From NCBI RefSeq assembly GCF_016638705.1, contig NZ_CP067341.1, positions 1,119,501-1,183,500 of the forward strand: DNA of 64,000 bases. Reading direction: 5' to 3'. Source of the stretch: Lysinibacillus agricola (GTDB lineage: Bacteria; Bacillota; Bacilli; Bacillales_A; Planococcaceae). A program made the position numbers and the translations under genes. Under the pieces are notes generated by a model. The model was not told the origin of the DNA. It saw only the letters and a list, made by a program, of their open reading frames with translations, and did not search any database. Below, piece after piece: positions 32,707 through 41,693 of the stretch (the stretch's first letter is position 1; each line of letters opens with the position of its first letter).

Positions 32707-34182
32707 TTGCAATTAGCTGAGCTATTGAAAGACTGGCCATGTAGCGTGACTGGAGGATCTATCCGCACAAGTATTACGGGTGTTGAGGATTATGCACAGG
32801 CAATAAAGCCAGGAGATATTTTTATTGTTCGCAAGGGCAAGAAAACAACGGGAAGTCGTTTTGTAAAAGAAGCAATAGCACGAGGTGCTGCCGCCATTGT
32901 ATCAGAGGAAAGTATTTCACTACCTATTATCGATCAAAATATTCCTTCTGTTTGGGTTCCAAATACATCCTTATTTTTATCGTATGCGAGTGCAAAGCTT
33001 TCAGCCTTTCCAGCAGAAGCATTAACAGTAATTGCGATTACAGGTACAAATGGTAAAACAACAGTGAGCCATTTTGTGAGCCAATTGTTAAGAGCTTTAC
33101 ATAAAAATGTAGCAGTTATTGGAACTGTAGGATTATTCATCAATGGACAGAAACAACAAACGATATATGAGCAATTAACAACATTGCAGGCAAAAGAGTT
33201 GCATCCGATTTTAAAGCAATGTGTACGAAATGGTGTTACACATGTTGTTTTGGAAGCTTCATCAATGGGGCTACAGCAACATCGACTTGATCATTGTGAC
33301 ATCGATTGTGGCGTCTTTTTAAATTTATCGGAGGACCATTTAGAGGATCATGGAGGACTTGAGGCATATAAGCGTGCGAAAAAAAGGCTGGCAGATTTAT
33401 CAAAAAAGCTAGTGCTAAATGGAGACGATAATTTTTGCCGTTCTGTCGGTATTTATGATAAGAAAAAATCCTGTTCATTTGGCTTTGATAATCATAATGA
33501 TTTACATATCCAAATTGTCAGTGAATCAATTGGAAAAACGGTACTTTGTTTACAAACGTCATCGAGTGAGCATATTGTAGAAATCCCTTTCGTTGGAAAG
33601 TATCATGTGCAAAATGCTGTAGCAGCGTTAATGGCTTTATGGCGTCTAGGTTTCTCCATTGAAGAGATAGCTGAGCATATGTGGTCGTTAAAGCTACCAG
33701 AAGGAAGACTTGAGAAAATTGACAATCCATTTGGACTTGATGTGTATGTAGATTACGCGCATACTGCAGAGGCACTACAGGCAGTTTTGCAAACTTTTGA
33801 TCGCTCGAAAACTCTTTACCTTGTATTTAGCTGTGGGGGAAATCGAGATAAGGCAAAACGTTTTGCGATGGGAGCTGTAGCTAGTAAGTATGCAGATGTC
33901 ATTTTTTTAACAACCGATAATCCACGCGATGAAGACCCTATCTTAATTAATGAAAGTATTATTGCTGGTTTTACTGAACAGCAATATTATGAAATCTTTT
34001 TAGATCGAAAAGTCGCCATTCATCAGGCATTAGCAAAGGCAGAAAAAGGAGATATTGTACTTGTTGCCGGAAAAGGGCATGAACAGACCCAACAAATAAA
34101 AAATCAAAAATTCCCTTTTTCCGATCAACAATGTATTCGAGACTACTTTTTAAATATTATGACTGAGGACGGCGTTGAATGA
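32707..34182 (+). CDS. murE: UDP-MurNAc-tripeptide synthetase MurE, DAP-type signature
   Basis: A 491-residue Mur ligase that adds the third amino acid to UDP-MurNAc-L-Ala-D-Glu. Domains: N-terminal UMAG-binding, central ATPase with GTNGKTT (about 113-119) and the carbamylated-Lys region AYKRAKKRL, C-terminal ligand domain. Specificity motif DNPR (404-407) and GKGHE (455-459) match meso-diaminopimelate enzymes; Lys-adding MurE of staphylococci has DNPA and a different second motif. It starts at TTG 32707 behind AAAGGGGG. It lies alone, far from the dcw cluster, which lacks murE, and its 3' end overlaps the convergent thioesterase gene by 26 nt. Confidence 0.88.
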   Translation: MQLAELLKDWPCSVTGGSIRTSITGVEDYAQAIKPGDIFIVRKGKKTTGSRFVKEAIARGAAAIVSEESISLPIIDQNIPSVWVPNTSLFLSYASAKLSAFPAEALTVIAITGTNGKTTVSHFVSQLLRALHKNVAVIGTVGLFINGQKQQTIYEQLTTLQAKELHPILKQCVRNGVTHVVLEASSMGLQQHRLDHCDIDCGVFLNLSEDHLEDHGGLEAYKRAKKRLADLSKKLVLNGDDNFCRSVGIYDKKKSCSFGFDNHNDLHIQIVSESIGKTVLCLQTSSSEHIVEIPFVGKYHVQNAVAALMALWRLGFSIEEIAEHMWSLKLPEGRLEKIDNPFGLDVYVDYAHTAEALQAVLQTFDRSKTLYLVFSCGGNRDKAKRFAMGAVASKYADVIFLTTDNPRDEDPILINESIIAGFTEQQYYEIFLDRKVAIHQALAKAEKGDIVLVAGKGHEQTQQIKNQKFPFSDQQCIRDYFLNIMTEDGVE

Positions 34183-34663
34183 CGAAGAAAGAAGCAGTCG
34201 CAATAGCAAGTTTGCGTCCAGTCTCATCCTCGATATCACATTCCATCACAAGTGTTTGACGCCCTTTATGTACGAAACGTCCACGAGCGATTAGTTCTTT
34301 GTTAGTTGTTGTGGCAATATAAGAGACATTGATATTTGTTGTGACAACATTAAAGCCTTCTGGTACCGAACGCGAAGCAAGTCCTCCCATTGCTGCATCC
34401 GCAATTGTTGCAATTATCCCTCCATGTGGGACCTTAATTGTATTATGGATAACGGGTGTAATAGGGATACGAACCTCGCTGACCTCAGGCTCAAACTTAC
34501 CCACCATATGTAAGGCAGCATTAATATAACGGCGATGAATACCTTGTTGTTTATCACGAAGTCCAGACAATAAATGCAGTAAAACTTCCTCATCTTCAGC
34601 TGTACTATGTTGTAAAATATCTGCTAATAATTCTTCTATTTGTCCTTTAGATGATGTTACCAA
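34157..34663 (-). CDS. PaaI-type hotdog thioesterase
   Basis: A 168-residue single-hotdog protein. The active-site helix region is VPHGGIIATIADAAMGGLASRS and the strand VVTTNINVSYIATTTNKELIARG follows, as in PaaI/YdiI-like acyl-CoA thioesterases. The N-terminal 45 residues are an added helical extension. The acyl-CoA substrate is unknown. It starts at TTG 34663 behind AAGGAG and is divergent from ylbF. Confidence 0.75.
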   Translation of the reverse strand: MVTSSKGQIEELLADILQHSTAEDEEVLLHLLSGLRDKQQGIHRRYINAALHMVGKFEPEVSEVRIPITPVIHNTIKVPHGGIIATIADAAMGGLASRSVPEGFNVVTTNINVSYIATTTNKELIARGRFVHKGRQTLVMECDIEDETGRKLAIATASFFVIQRRPQS

Positions 34664-34750
34664 TTAAAAAACTCCTTCATTTAAAAATATCAATAATGTA
34701 AAATTACCACAAAATCTGTTATGATGGGAAAGAGATTGGGGGAATTAAAA

Positions 34751-35197
34751 ATGATGATGACCTCTGACTGGGGAATCATTTTGGATGAGGCCGATGCGCT
34801 TTGTGAGATGATTCTTTCCTCTGAACCTGCGAAAACGCTGCAACAAGCGTATGATGCTGTTTATGGCGACGTCCAATTAGTTGAAGCTATTCACGCATTT
34901 AATCGCATGAAAGAGCAGTACGAAGATGTACAACGTTTCGGAAAATATCATCCGGATTATCATACAATTATGAAATCGATTCGTCAGCAAAAGCGCGCAC
35001 TCGATTTAAATGAAAAGGTTTCGGCCTTAAAGATTGCTGAAAACGATTTTCAAGATTTACTTGACGAAATAAGCCTACTTATAGGAAAAACTGTATCAGA
35101 AGCAGTGAAAGTTCCTGTAAGTAATCCGTTCTTTGCATCAGGTTCTTCATGTGGTGGAGGATGTGGCTCAGGCGGTTCTTGCTCTTGCTCTGCATAA
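34751..35197 (+). CDS. ylbF: YlbF (RicF), Y-complex subunit
   Basis: A 148-residue helical protein of the YlbF/YmcA family that works with YmcA and YaaT to direct RNase Y in mRNA maturation, and affects competence and sporulation. The C-terminus ends in a Cys cluster (SSCGGGCGSGGSCSCSA), expected to take part in Fe-S binding by the complex. The start is ATG 34751 behind TGGGGG; the frame is open to 34721 without a site. A near-perfect terminator follows. Confidence 0.88.
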   Translation: MMMTSDWGIILDEADALCEMILSSEPAKTLQQAYDAVYGDVQLVEAIHAFNRMKEQYEDVQRFGKYHPDYHTIMKSIRQQKRALDLNEKVSALKIAENDFQDLLDEISLLIGKTVSEAVKVPVSNPFFASGSSCGGGCGSGGSCSCSA

Positions 35198-35218
35198 ACA
35201 AGGTAATATTTCTTCTTA

Positions 35219-35267
35219 GACTGTATACAAACTCGATGAATTATGAGTTTGTATACAGTCTTTTTTT
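35219..35267 (+). terminator. Terminator after ylbF
   Basis: A perfect 16-bp stem, GACTGTATACAAACTC / GAGTTTGTATACAGTC, followed by seven T. Confidence 0.92.
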
Positions 35268-35361
35268 ATGACAATGCTATTGCGACTTCGGGGTGTAATA
35301 ATGACGGGAAAATTGTATAGTAATTGAATAAGCAATATAGAAATTAAAGGAGGATTAACAG

Positions 35362-36414
35362 ATGAATACTTATCGAATTGCCGTTATACCAGGAGATGGA
35401 ATTGGTAAAGAGGTTGTACCAGCGGCGATAGAAGTTCTGAATAAAGCCGCCCAATTAGATGGCAGCTTTCAATTTGAATGGACAACATTCCCATGGGGCT
35501 GTGATTATTATTTAGAGACCGGTAAAATGATGCCTGATAATGGTATTGAAATTTTGAAAGGGTACGATCAAATCTTTTTAGGTGCTGTAGGTATGCCAGA
35601 TTTAGTACCAGATCACATTTCATTATGGGGGCTACTTATTAAAATCCGCCGTGAGATGAAGCAATCTATTAATGTGCGTCCAGCAAAGCTACTTCAAGGT
35701 TTGCCTTCCCCTTTACGTAACCCAAATGGCTTTGATTTTGTTGTTGTACGTGAAAACTCAGAGGGAGAGTATGCGGAGAGCGGTGGCAGAATACATAGTG
35801 GACAGGATGAGGTTGCTATCCAAAATGCTATTTTCACAAGGAAGGGTACGGAACGTGCAATGCGATATGCATTTGAAATGGCGAAAACTCGACGCGGGCA
35901 TGTGACAAGTGCCACAAAATCTAATGGAATTACCTACAGTATGCCTTTTTGGGATGAAGTATTTGCTAAAGTAGGTAAAGATTACGAGAACATAGGACAA
36001 GTATCTAATCATATTGATGCTTTAGCTGCTTTTTTAGTGATGAAGCCAGAAAACTTCGATGTAATTGTTGCATCAAATTTATTTGGGGATATTTTAACTG
36101 ATTTAGGTGGCGCAATTATGGGGAGTATTGGAATTGCTCCGGCTGCAAATTTAAATATAGAACGACAATATCCATCCATGTTTGAACCAGTCCATGGCTC
36201 TGCTCCTGATATTGCAGGACAAGGGATAGCAAATCCGTTTGGACAAATTTGGACAGGTAAAATGATGCTTGACTTCTTAGGTTATCATGAGCTTGGAACA
36301 AAAGTGCTGAATGCGATGGAAGCAACATTAGCGAAAGGTATTAAAACAGCCGATTTGGGAGGAACAGCGACATTACGTGATGTAACAGATGCGGTATTAC
36401 ATCATTTACAATAA
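35362..36414 (+). CDS. Tartrate / D-malate dehydrogenase family enzyme
   Basis: A 350-residue NAD- and metal-dependent beta-decarboxylating dehydrogenase (isopropylmalate/isocitrate superfamily). Marks: VIPGDGIGKEVVP at the N-terminus, LLIKIRREMKQSINVRPAKL, VVVRENSEGEYAE, the metal-site SNLFGDILTDLGG and EPVHGSAPDIAGQGIANP. The W-G-L-L and RENSEGEY forms point to the tartrate/D-malate branch (like B. subtilis YcsA and TtuC) rather than LeuB. It probably turns D-malate or tartrate into pyruvate or related acids. Not part of the B. subtilis ylb region, so a local insertion. Confidence 0.8.
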   Translation: MNTYRIAVIPGDGIGKEVVPAAIEVLNKAAQLDGSFQFEWTTFPWGCDYYLETGKMMPDNGIEILKGYDQIFLGAVGMPDLVPDHISLWGLLIKIRREMKQSINVRPAKLLQGLPSPLRNPNGFDFVVVRENSEGEYAESGGRIHSGQDEVAIQNAIFTRKGTERAMRYAFEMAKTRRGHVTSATKSNGITYSMPFWDEVFAKVGKDYENIGQVSNHIDALAAFLVMKPENFDVIVASNLFGDILTDLGGAIMGSIGIAPAANLNIERQYPSMFEPVHGSAPDIAGQGIANPFGQIWTGKMMLDFLGYHELGTKVLNAMEATLAKGIKTADLGGTATLRDVTDAVLHHLQ

Positions 36415-36420
36415 AGTTAA

Positions 36421-36570
36421 AGCCTCCAGACGTAATTACGCCAAGGCGAACACGGAGCGCAGCGGAGGAAGCGGCTCGTCGCTCGCCCGCAGGAAAGCGA
36501 GTGGCCCGTAGCGGATATCAGAGCCTTCTAATTTAATTAGGATGGATAAAAATGGTTAATCAACACACTT
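36421..36570. repeat. Modular element, right-half copy
   Basis: It starts GACGTAATTACGCCAAGGCG, a variant of the 29.4-kb GACGTAATTATGCCGAG unit, continues with a GC-rich GGAGCGCAGCGGAGG stretch, then CCCGCAGGAAAGCGAGTGGCCC and TAGCGGATATCAGAGCCTTC, then ATTAGGATGGATAAAAATGG, shared with 41.4 kb and 51.6 kb. It lies in a convergent gap. Confidence 0.65.
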
Positions 36571-36590
36571 GATAAAATATAATAATAAAA

Positions 36591-36619
36591 GGTAAGGGCT
36601 GTTAGAAGAGGCCCTTACC
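36591..36619. terminator. Hairpin between the dehydrogenase and GDPD genes
   Basis: GGTAAGGGC pairs with GCCCTTACC; T-rich tracts are weak on both sides. Confidence 0.45.
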
Positions 36620-36672
36620 AATCAATGTGTCAACCATTATAAAATGAAGGGGAGCCTCCATTCCTTTGTTTC

Positions 36673-37572
36673 TTATTTTTGTAGTAGCTCTACAGCAATA
36701 TCAGGTCGATCTGTAACAATACCTTTTGCACCGTTGTGAATTAATCTATTCATTGTTGCCACATCATTAATTGTCCAATAGTGTACAGGGATGTTTAAGT
36801 TGCTTAAAAACTGAATAAACTTCGGAGAATCCAGTGTAATTACTCCTGATTTAGGTGGTATCTGGAATACATCTACCTTTGGATGATATAAATGTCCGAA
36901 TTGGCTTGAGAAAGAAGCGAATGCTTTACGAACATCTGATTCACCTGCACCGAGTGCTACTTGGTTTTGCGCATATAGATTAAAGCGATCGATCTGTTCA
37001 CCGTAAAAGCTTGTGACAACTACTCGATTCTCTGCACCAAGCTCTTCAATTAAACGCCATAGTTTAGAAGGCATTAAACTTCCCTCATAAGTATCTGGTG
37101 CGTCTTTAATATCAATATTCACCAACATATTTGGATAAGTTTCTAGTAGTTCCCGTAATGTGACAACGTCAATTTTTTCATTTCGATAAGGAACTTCCCC
37201 ATCTAAATCTTCAAATTGATAGCCGTGGTTTAAAGCATTTATTTCTGCTAAAGTCATGTCTGCAACAAGACCATAGCCATCTGTCGTACGATCAACAGTA
37301 TCATCATGGAAAACGATAATTTCCTCATCTTTGGTTAAGCGAATGTCTATTTCAAAGCCGTCAACACCAAACTGTGCGGCTTTTTTAAAAGCAGGCATTG
37401 TATGTTCTGGTGCTAAGTGAGCACCGCCACGATGTGCGAGAATGATTGGGTGATCAAATTGTAATGCTTGTTTACCTTCTCGTTGTTGAGGTTTAGAAAT
37501 AGCTTTACTACCTGCCCAAGCAGCTGCACTTGCCGCTGCGATTGCGAGCGCAATTTTTGTTTTCTTACCCAT
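36673..37572 (-). CDS. Glycerophosphodiester phosphodiesterase
   Basis: A 299-residue enzyme that splits glycerophosphodiesters to glycerol-3-phosphate and an alcohol. An N-terminal hydrophobic segment (residues about 5-22) suggests export or anchoring. Catalytic marks: ILAHRGGAHLAPEHTMPAF (His and Glu), FEIDIRLTKDEEIIVFHDDTVDRTTDG (metal Glu/Asp and second His). It ends VHYWTINDVATMNRLIHNGAKGIVTDRPDI. ATG 37572 follows AAGGAGGA. Located outside the membrane, it may recycle lipid head groups. Confidence 0.88.
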   Translation of the reverse strand: MGKKTKIALAIAAASAAAWAGSKAISKPQQREGKQALQFDHPIILAHRGGAHLAPEHTMPAFKKAAQFGVDGFEIDIRLTKDEEIIVFHDDTVDRTTDGYGLVADMTLAEINALNHGYQFEDLDGEVPYRNEKIDVVTLRELLETYPNMLVNIDIKDAPDTYEGSLMPSKLWRLIEELGAENRVVVTSFYGEQIDRFNLYAQNQVALGAGESDVRKAFASFSSQFGHLYHPKVDVFQIPPKSGVITLDSPKFIQFLSNLNIPVHYWTINDVATMNRLIHNGAKGIVTDRPDIAVELLQK

Positions 37573-37832
37573 GTTCGTCCTCCTTAACAATTAAAATGAT
37601 ATAAAAAGTACTAGTGAATTCACTTTTCATTTTCAGTGAGCAAACAAAATCAGAGAAATTTCTAACTTAAACTAGAGCTCTATTAACTTACATAAGTGAA
37701 TGTAAAACTCTTAATCAACGTTGTATGCTTTTCCATTATAACGGAAAAATGAGCGTTCTGTCAGCTAAACTCTGTTGCTATCATTTTCCGGTCTATGGTA
37801 TTCTTTTATGTAAGAAATGAGGGGAATACGAT

Positions 37833-38105
37833 ATGAACGAACGACAAGGACTAATCGTTTACGTCCATCAATTAAAACATGCGAAGTCTCTTCGAAAATA
37901 TGGTCATGTTCTTTATATTTCTCGAAGGCAAAAATATGTAGTGATTTATTGCGAGCAAGAGGAAATTGAATCAATGACAACAAAACTACAACGCCTTCCA
38001 TTCGTGAAAGACGTTGTAAAGTCTTATCGTCCATTTGTTAAAACAGAGTATGAAAATGCAAAACCAGATAAAGCGAAAGAATATGACTATAAAGCAGGTC
38101 TATAG
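37833..38105 (+). CDS. ylbG: UPF0298 family protein YlbG
   Basis: A 90-residue soluble protein of the YlbG/UPF0298 family, function unknown. Marks: [33 protein letters not shown] (its N-terminal half) and [13 protein letters not shown]. It usually sits between ylbF and rsmD, as here apart from insertions. Its stop is 2 nt from that of the convergent gene. Confidence 0.85.
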   Translation: MNERQGLIVYVHQLKHAKSLRKYGHVLYISRRQKYVVIYCEQEEIESMTTKLQRLPFVKDVVKSYRPFVKTEYENAKPDKAKEYDYKAGL

Positions 38106-38107
38106 TA

Positions 38108-38497
38108 TTATATCAACGCCGGAACGTAGTGATGAAGTCTCATTATTCCAATTAAGTATTGATAAAATAGTTTTGATTCCGAAAATATAGAAGAGTGCTT
38201 TATTTCTACAACAACCGCTTTTCTATCTAGTCGTTTAATACTTTCTTCAAACATTTTTTGTCGCTGTGAAGGCTGCTCTTCATTATAAGGGATGCCTTCT
38301 CGACAAATATAAATCGGCATGAATTTACTTTCACCAACTGGTTTTAAAGCGACTGCTAAAGAGGTAACCTTTTTTTCTTCTTTAGTGGATGTTAGTATAA
38401 AGGCTTGGTGGAAGCGATCTTGATTGGTTCTCACGATTTCAAGTAGCTCATAAACATCACCATAGCCCTCACCTAATTCTATAAATTGTTGTGGCAT
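38108..38497 (-). CDS. Conserved protein of unknown function (DUF7147-like)
   Basis: A 129-residue soluble protein: FIELGEGYGDVYELLEIVRTN at the start, then KEEKKVTSLAVALKPVGESKFMPIYICREGIP. It resembles a bacillar family once mis-labelled methylthioribose kinase and, as I recall, now DUF7147. ATG 38497 follows AAAGGATG. Divergent from the stalk-domain gene, convergent with ylbG. No function is suggested by the sequence. Confidence 0.6.
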   Translation of the reverse strand: MPQQFIELGEGYGDVYELLEIVRTNQDRFHQAFILTSTKEEKKVTSLAVALKPVGESKFMPIYICREGIPYNEEQPSQRQKMFEESIKRLDRKAVVVEIKHSSIFSESKLFYQYLIGIMRLHHYVPALI

Positions 38498-38553
38498 AAA
38501 AATTGCACATCCTTTCCAATACACATAGTATCATGCTGCGGGAGGTCAAGCAC

Positions 38554-39969
38554 ATGAAATTTGCAATGAGTTTTTTTTCCATACTAGCACTAATTATTAC
38601 TGGAACAATATTTTTCCAGTACCATGCTTATTCGTCTGACTTAGAGACAGGAAATGGCGAATTCCATTATTCGCAAGAGATAGAAATTGTCTATCGGGAA
38701 AATAGCTTGGATATTCGCCAACATTTTAAAAATTTACCCAACCAAAAGGTGAAAATAAAGTGGCCAGAAAATGCTGTAAATCCTAGTTGCTTTATCGAAA
38801 ACGAAAAAAGCTGTGATCGCTTATCAGAAGAAGTCTCATACTTTAAAAAAGGAGAGACTAAATCGCAATCTGTTTCATACATAATTCCAATTGAGGGTGG
38901 CTTAAAAGAAAAAATGCTCATCCAAAATGTTTTCGCCACATTAACGAATGGTGAAACATCTTATTCTGTTGTACATATTTCAACTGATAGTAAAATTGTT
39001 GGTCAGTGGATAACTGGCTTGCCATTAGTAGGTCAGCAACAACTTTCACTTGTTAACTATACAATGTTTAGTGGATATGGTACAGTTCGTGATATTTATT
39101 GGCAAACGGGTAATCTTAAGGTACAAGAGCAAACCCCTGTGTTATCTATTTATGCCCCGGAAGCTATTTCCAAGGATTTCTTAACTTCATTGGAAAATTT
39201 ACAATTTTTGAATGATCAACATATTGCTATTATTCAAGAAAAGAATCCAGTGAAAGAGCATGATGATCGACTTTTATTTTTGCCAGAATTAACTGAACAA
39301 GCTGTGGAGAAAGAAGTTATATTGTCACAAATAAAGTCACAATATAAGTTTGAAGATTCACCAACATGGTTGCCGGAAGTTGTGGCATCTTATTTAGTGA
39401 AGGATACGATTGGTTCTGCTAAAACAAAGGAAATCGTGAAGACATTAAAAGAATATATGACGGCTAATCAAGAGTCGGCATGGCAGGAAGCTCTAAATAA
39501 GCTTGGGGAAGAGCCAATTTCTCCTGCAACAATGGACGAGCTTTTATCCGTGGTGTTAGATGCAAAAACGTCTTATTTTAAGCTGAATGCGGACCAAGAA
39601 AATGGCACATATCCACTATTATTTGAGGATGATCGAAGTGTTTATGTCAATGATGTTTTGAAAGAAGATATTCAAGTAATTCTCTTTGAAGGACAAGTAT
39701 TATATACTGCTGATACATTATTGCCATATCTAGGCTATACTGCAGGTGAAGGTGAAAATGGATATTATATAAATAGTGATAATCGCACCTTCCGATTCCC
39801 AAAAGAACCTGGATTTTATGTATTTAATCAACGTAGATATTCTACTATTTCAGAACCGATTGTTAAAATTGCCAATCATTATTACGTTGAAGAAGCTTGG
39901 CTACAACGATTATTTTTAGTAGAATTACAAAAAAGTGATGATCGTATCCAGGTCTTAACACAAGAATAA
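38554..39969 (+). CDS. Secreted or anchored protein with C-terminal stalk-like domain
   Basis: A 471-residue protein not recognised as a named gene. It has an N-terminal hydrophobic anchor (residues about 4-22), a beta-rich region, a helical middle (about 240-350), and a C-terminal part (about 365-465; VYVNDVLKEDIQVILFEGQ, ADTLLPYLGYT, VKIANHYYVEEAWLQRLF) that resembles the copper amine oxidase N-terminal/stalk fold used in cell-surface proteins. ATG 38554 lies behind GGGAGGT. It sits between ylbG and rsmD, where B. subtilis has no gene, so it is lineage-specific. A terminator separates it from rsmD. Confidence 0.65.
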   Translation: MKFAMSFFSILALIITGTIFFQYHAYSSDLETGNGEFHYSQEIEIVYRENSLDIRQHFKNLPNQKVKIKWPENAVNPSCFIENEKSCDRLSEEVSYFKKGETKSQSVSYIIPIEGGLKEKMLIQNVFATLTNGETSYSVVHISTDSKIVGQWITGLPLVGQQQLSLVNYTMFSGYGTVRDIYWQTGNLKVQEQTPVLSIYAPEAISKDFLTSLENLQFLNDQHIAIIQEKNPVKEHDDRLLFLPELTEQAVEKEVILSQIKSQYKFEDSPTWLPEVVASYLVKDTIGSAKTKEIVKTLKEYMTANQESAWQEALNKLGEEPISPATMDELLSVVLDAKTSYFKLNADQENGTYPLLFEDDRSVYVNDVLKEDIQVILFEGQVLYTADTLLPYLGYTAGEGENGYYINSDNRTFRFPKEPGFYVFNQRRYSTISEPIVKIANHYYVEEAWLQRLFLVELQKSDDRIQVLTQE

Positions 39970-39970
39970 A

Positions 39971-40005
39971 TTTTTGCAGCGGAGGTTCATCTTTCGCTGC
40001 AAAAA
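39971..40005. terminator. Terminator after the stalk-domain gene
   Basis: TTTTTGCAGCG pairs with CGCTGCAAAAA across a 13-nt loop. Confidence 0.65.
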
Positions 40006-40045
40006 TACTTTTATATGGAATAAGAAAGTACGGTGATTTGCGAAG

Positions 40046-40586
40046 ATGAGAGTTGTAGCAGGAGAACGTAAAGGGATGCCGTTAAAGGCGATTACAGGGA
40101 ACACGACGAGGCCTACAACAGATAAAGTAAAGGAATCCATTTTTAATATTATTGGTCCATTCTTTGATGGAGGCATAGCGCTCGATTTATTTGCAGGAAG
40201 CGGTGGCTTAGGCATCGAATCTTTAAGTAGAGGGGCAGAGCAAGCCGTTTTTATTGAAAAGGATGCAAAGGCATTCCAAGTGCTACAGGAAAACATAAAA
40301 AAATGTCGTTACGAGGATTGTTCTGAGCTATTTCGCATAGATGCGAAGCGTGCTGTGAAAGCGTTATTAAAACGTGATATTACATTTAAATTAGTATTTT
40401 TAGATCCACCATACCATCACAAAGAATATTATGACTTAGTACAGATCCTTGTCGACAATGATAAAATTCAACATGATGGCATCATTTTATGTGAGCATGC
40501 AAAAGAAGTAGAATTACCACAAAGATTTGGGGACTTTGTATTAAAAAGACAAGAAACATATGGTGGAACGATTATTTCAGTTTATT

Positions 40587-40606
<20 letters not shown>
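40046..40606 (+). CDS. rsmD: 16S rRNA guanine-N2 methyltransferase RsmD
   Basis: A 186-residue class I methyltransferase that makes m2G966 (E. coli numbering) in 16S rRNA. Marks: MRVVAGERKGMPLK, RPTTDKVKESIFNII, motif I ALDLFAGSGGLGIESLSRG, FIEKD, and catalytic FLDPPY. The final residues (LCESGV) come from a repeat remnant: TGTGCGAAAGCG starts at 40587 and supplies the last codons and the stop. The catalytic core is intact, so function is probably kept. The ribosome site is weak. Confidence 0.88.
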
Positions 40607-41195
<589 letters not shown>

Positions 41196-41204
41196 ACTAC
41201 AAAG

Positions 41205-41236
41205 AGGATGTCTTAATTTTAAGGCATCCTTATTTT
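41205..41236 (+). terminator. Terminator after coaD
   Basis: AGGATGTCTT pairs with AAGGCATCCT, followed by a T-rich tract. Confidence 0.7.
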
Positions 41237-41263
41237 ATTTGATAAAAATAAATTTAGGAAATA

Positions 41264-41465
41264 TCAAGCGTGCTGATTAGGAAAATATAGGTTTATTATT
41301 GAGTGATAAAAGGATTTTTTTGTTGCTATTTTGCTAATATATGTCCATTTTAACTGATTGTAGCGTAGGGCTACTCGACTCCCGCAGGAAAGCGAGTAGC
41401 CCGTGGCGGAAATCAGAGCCTTCTAATTAATTAGGATGGATAAAAAATGGTTAATCAACACACCT
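41264..41465. repeat. Modular element, copy with short hairpin
   Basis: The first 110 nt are nearly identical to 51397-51510. A perfect stem GGGCTACTCG (41368-41377) / CGAGTAGCCC (41393-41402) encloses ACTCCCGCAGGAAAG. It ends TGGCGGAAATCAGAGCCTTC and ATTAGGATGGATAAAAAATGG. Confidence 0.75.
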
Positions 41466-41693
41466 GAGGAATTATCATAATATTTTTCTGCTGATTTGCT
41501 TTTACAATTGAGAAAGGTTAAAGGAATAAGCAAAATGGTTGATTTCCCTCTACCGCCTACTCCTCGGTCTCATCAAGGACACCAATCTTCTAAGAGTCGT
41601 CCAGTCTTCACTCATTCCTGAAATCCAAAGTCGCCTACTTCTTATAACGATGAGCTTCATTTTTACTCTAAAGATAAAGATAAGAACGATTTT
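41466..41693. repeat. Highly decayed GTTGATT element in the coaD/ylbJ gap
   Basis: 41541-41624 (GGTTGATTTCC..., CCTACTC..GGTCTCATC, AATC, CCAGTCTTCACTC) follows the order of 20838-20910 with many changes. The rest of the gap shows nothing. Confidence 0.4.

Noticed and set aside
35362..36414. leuB (3-isopropylmalate dehydrogenase)
   Set aside because: The WGLL, RENSEGEY and IANP features fit the tartrate/D-malate branch, and no leu genes are nearby.
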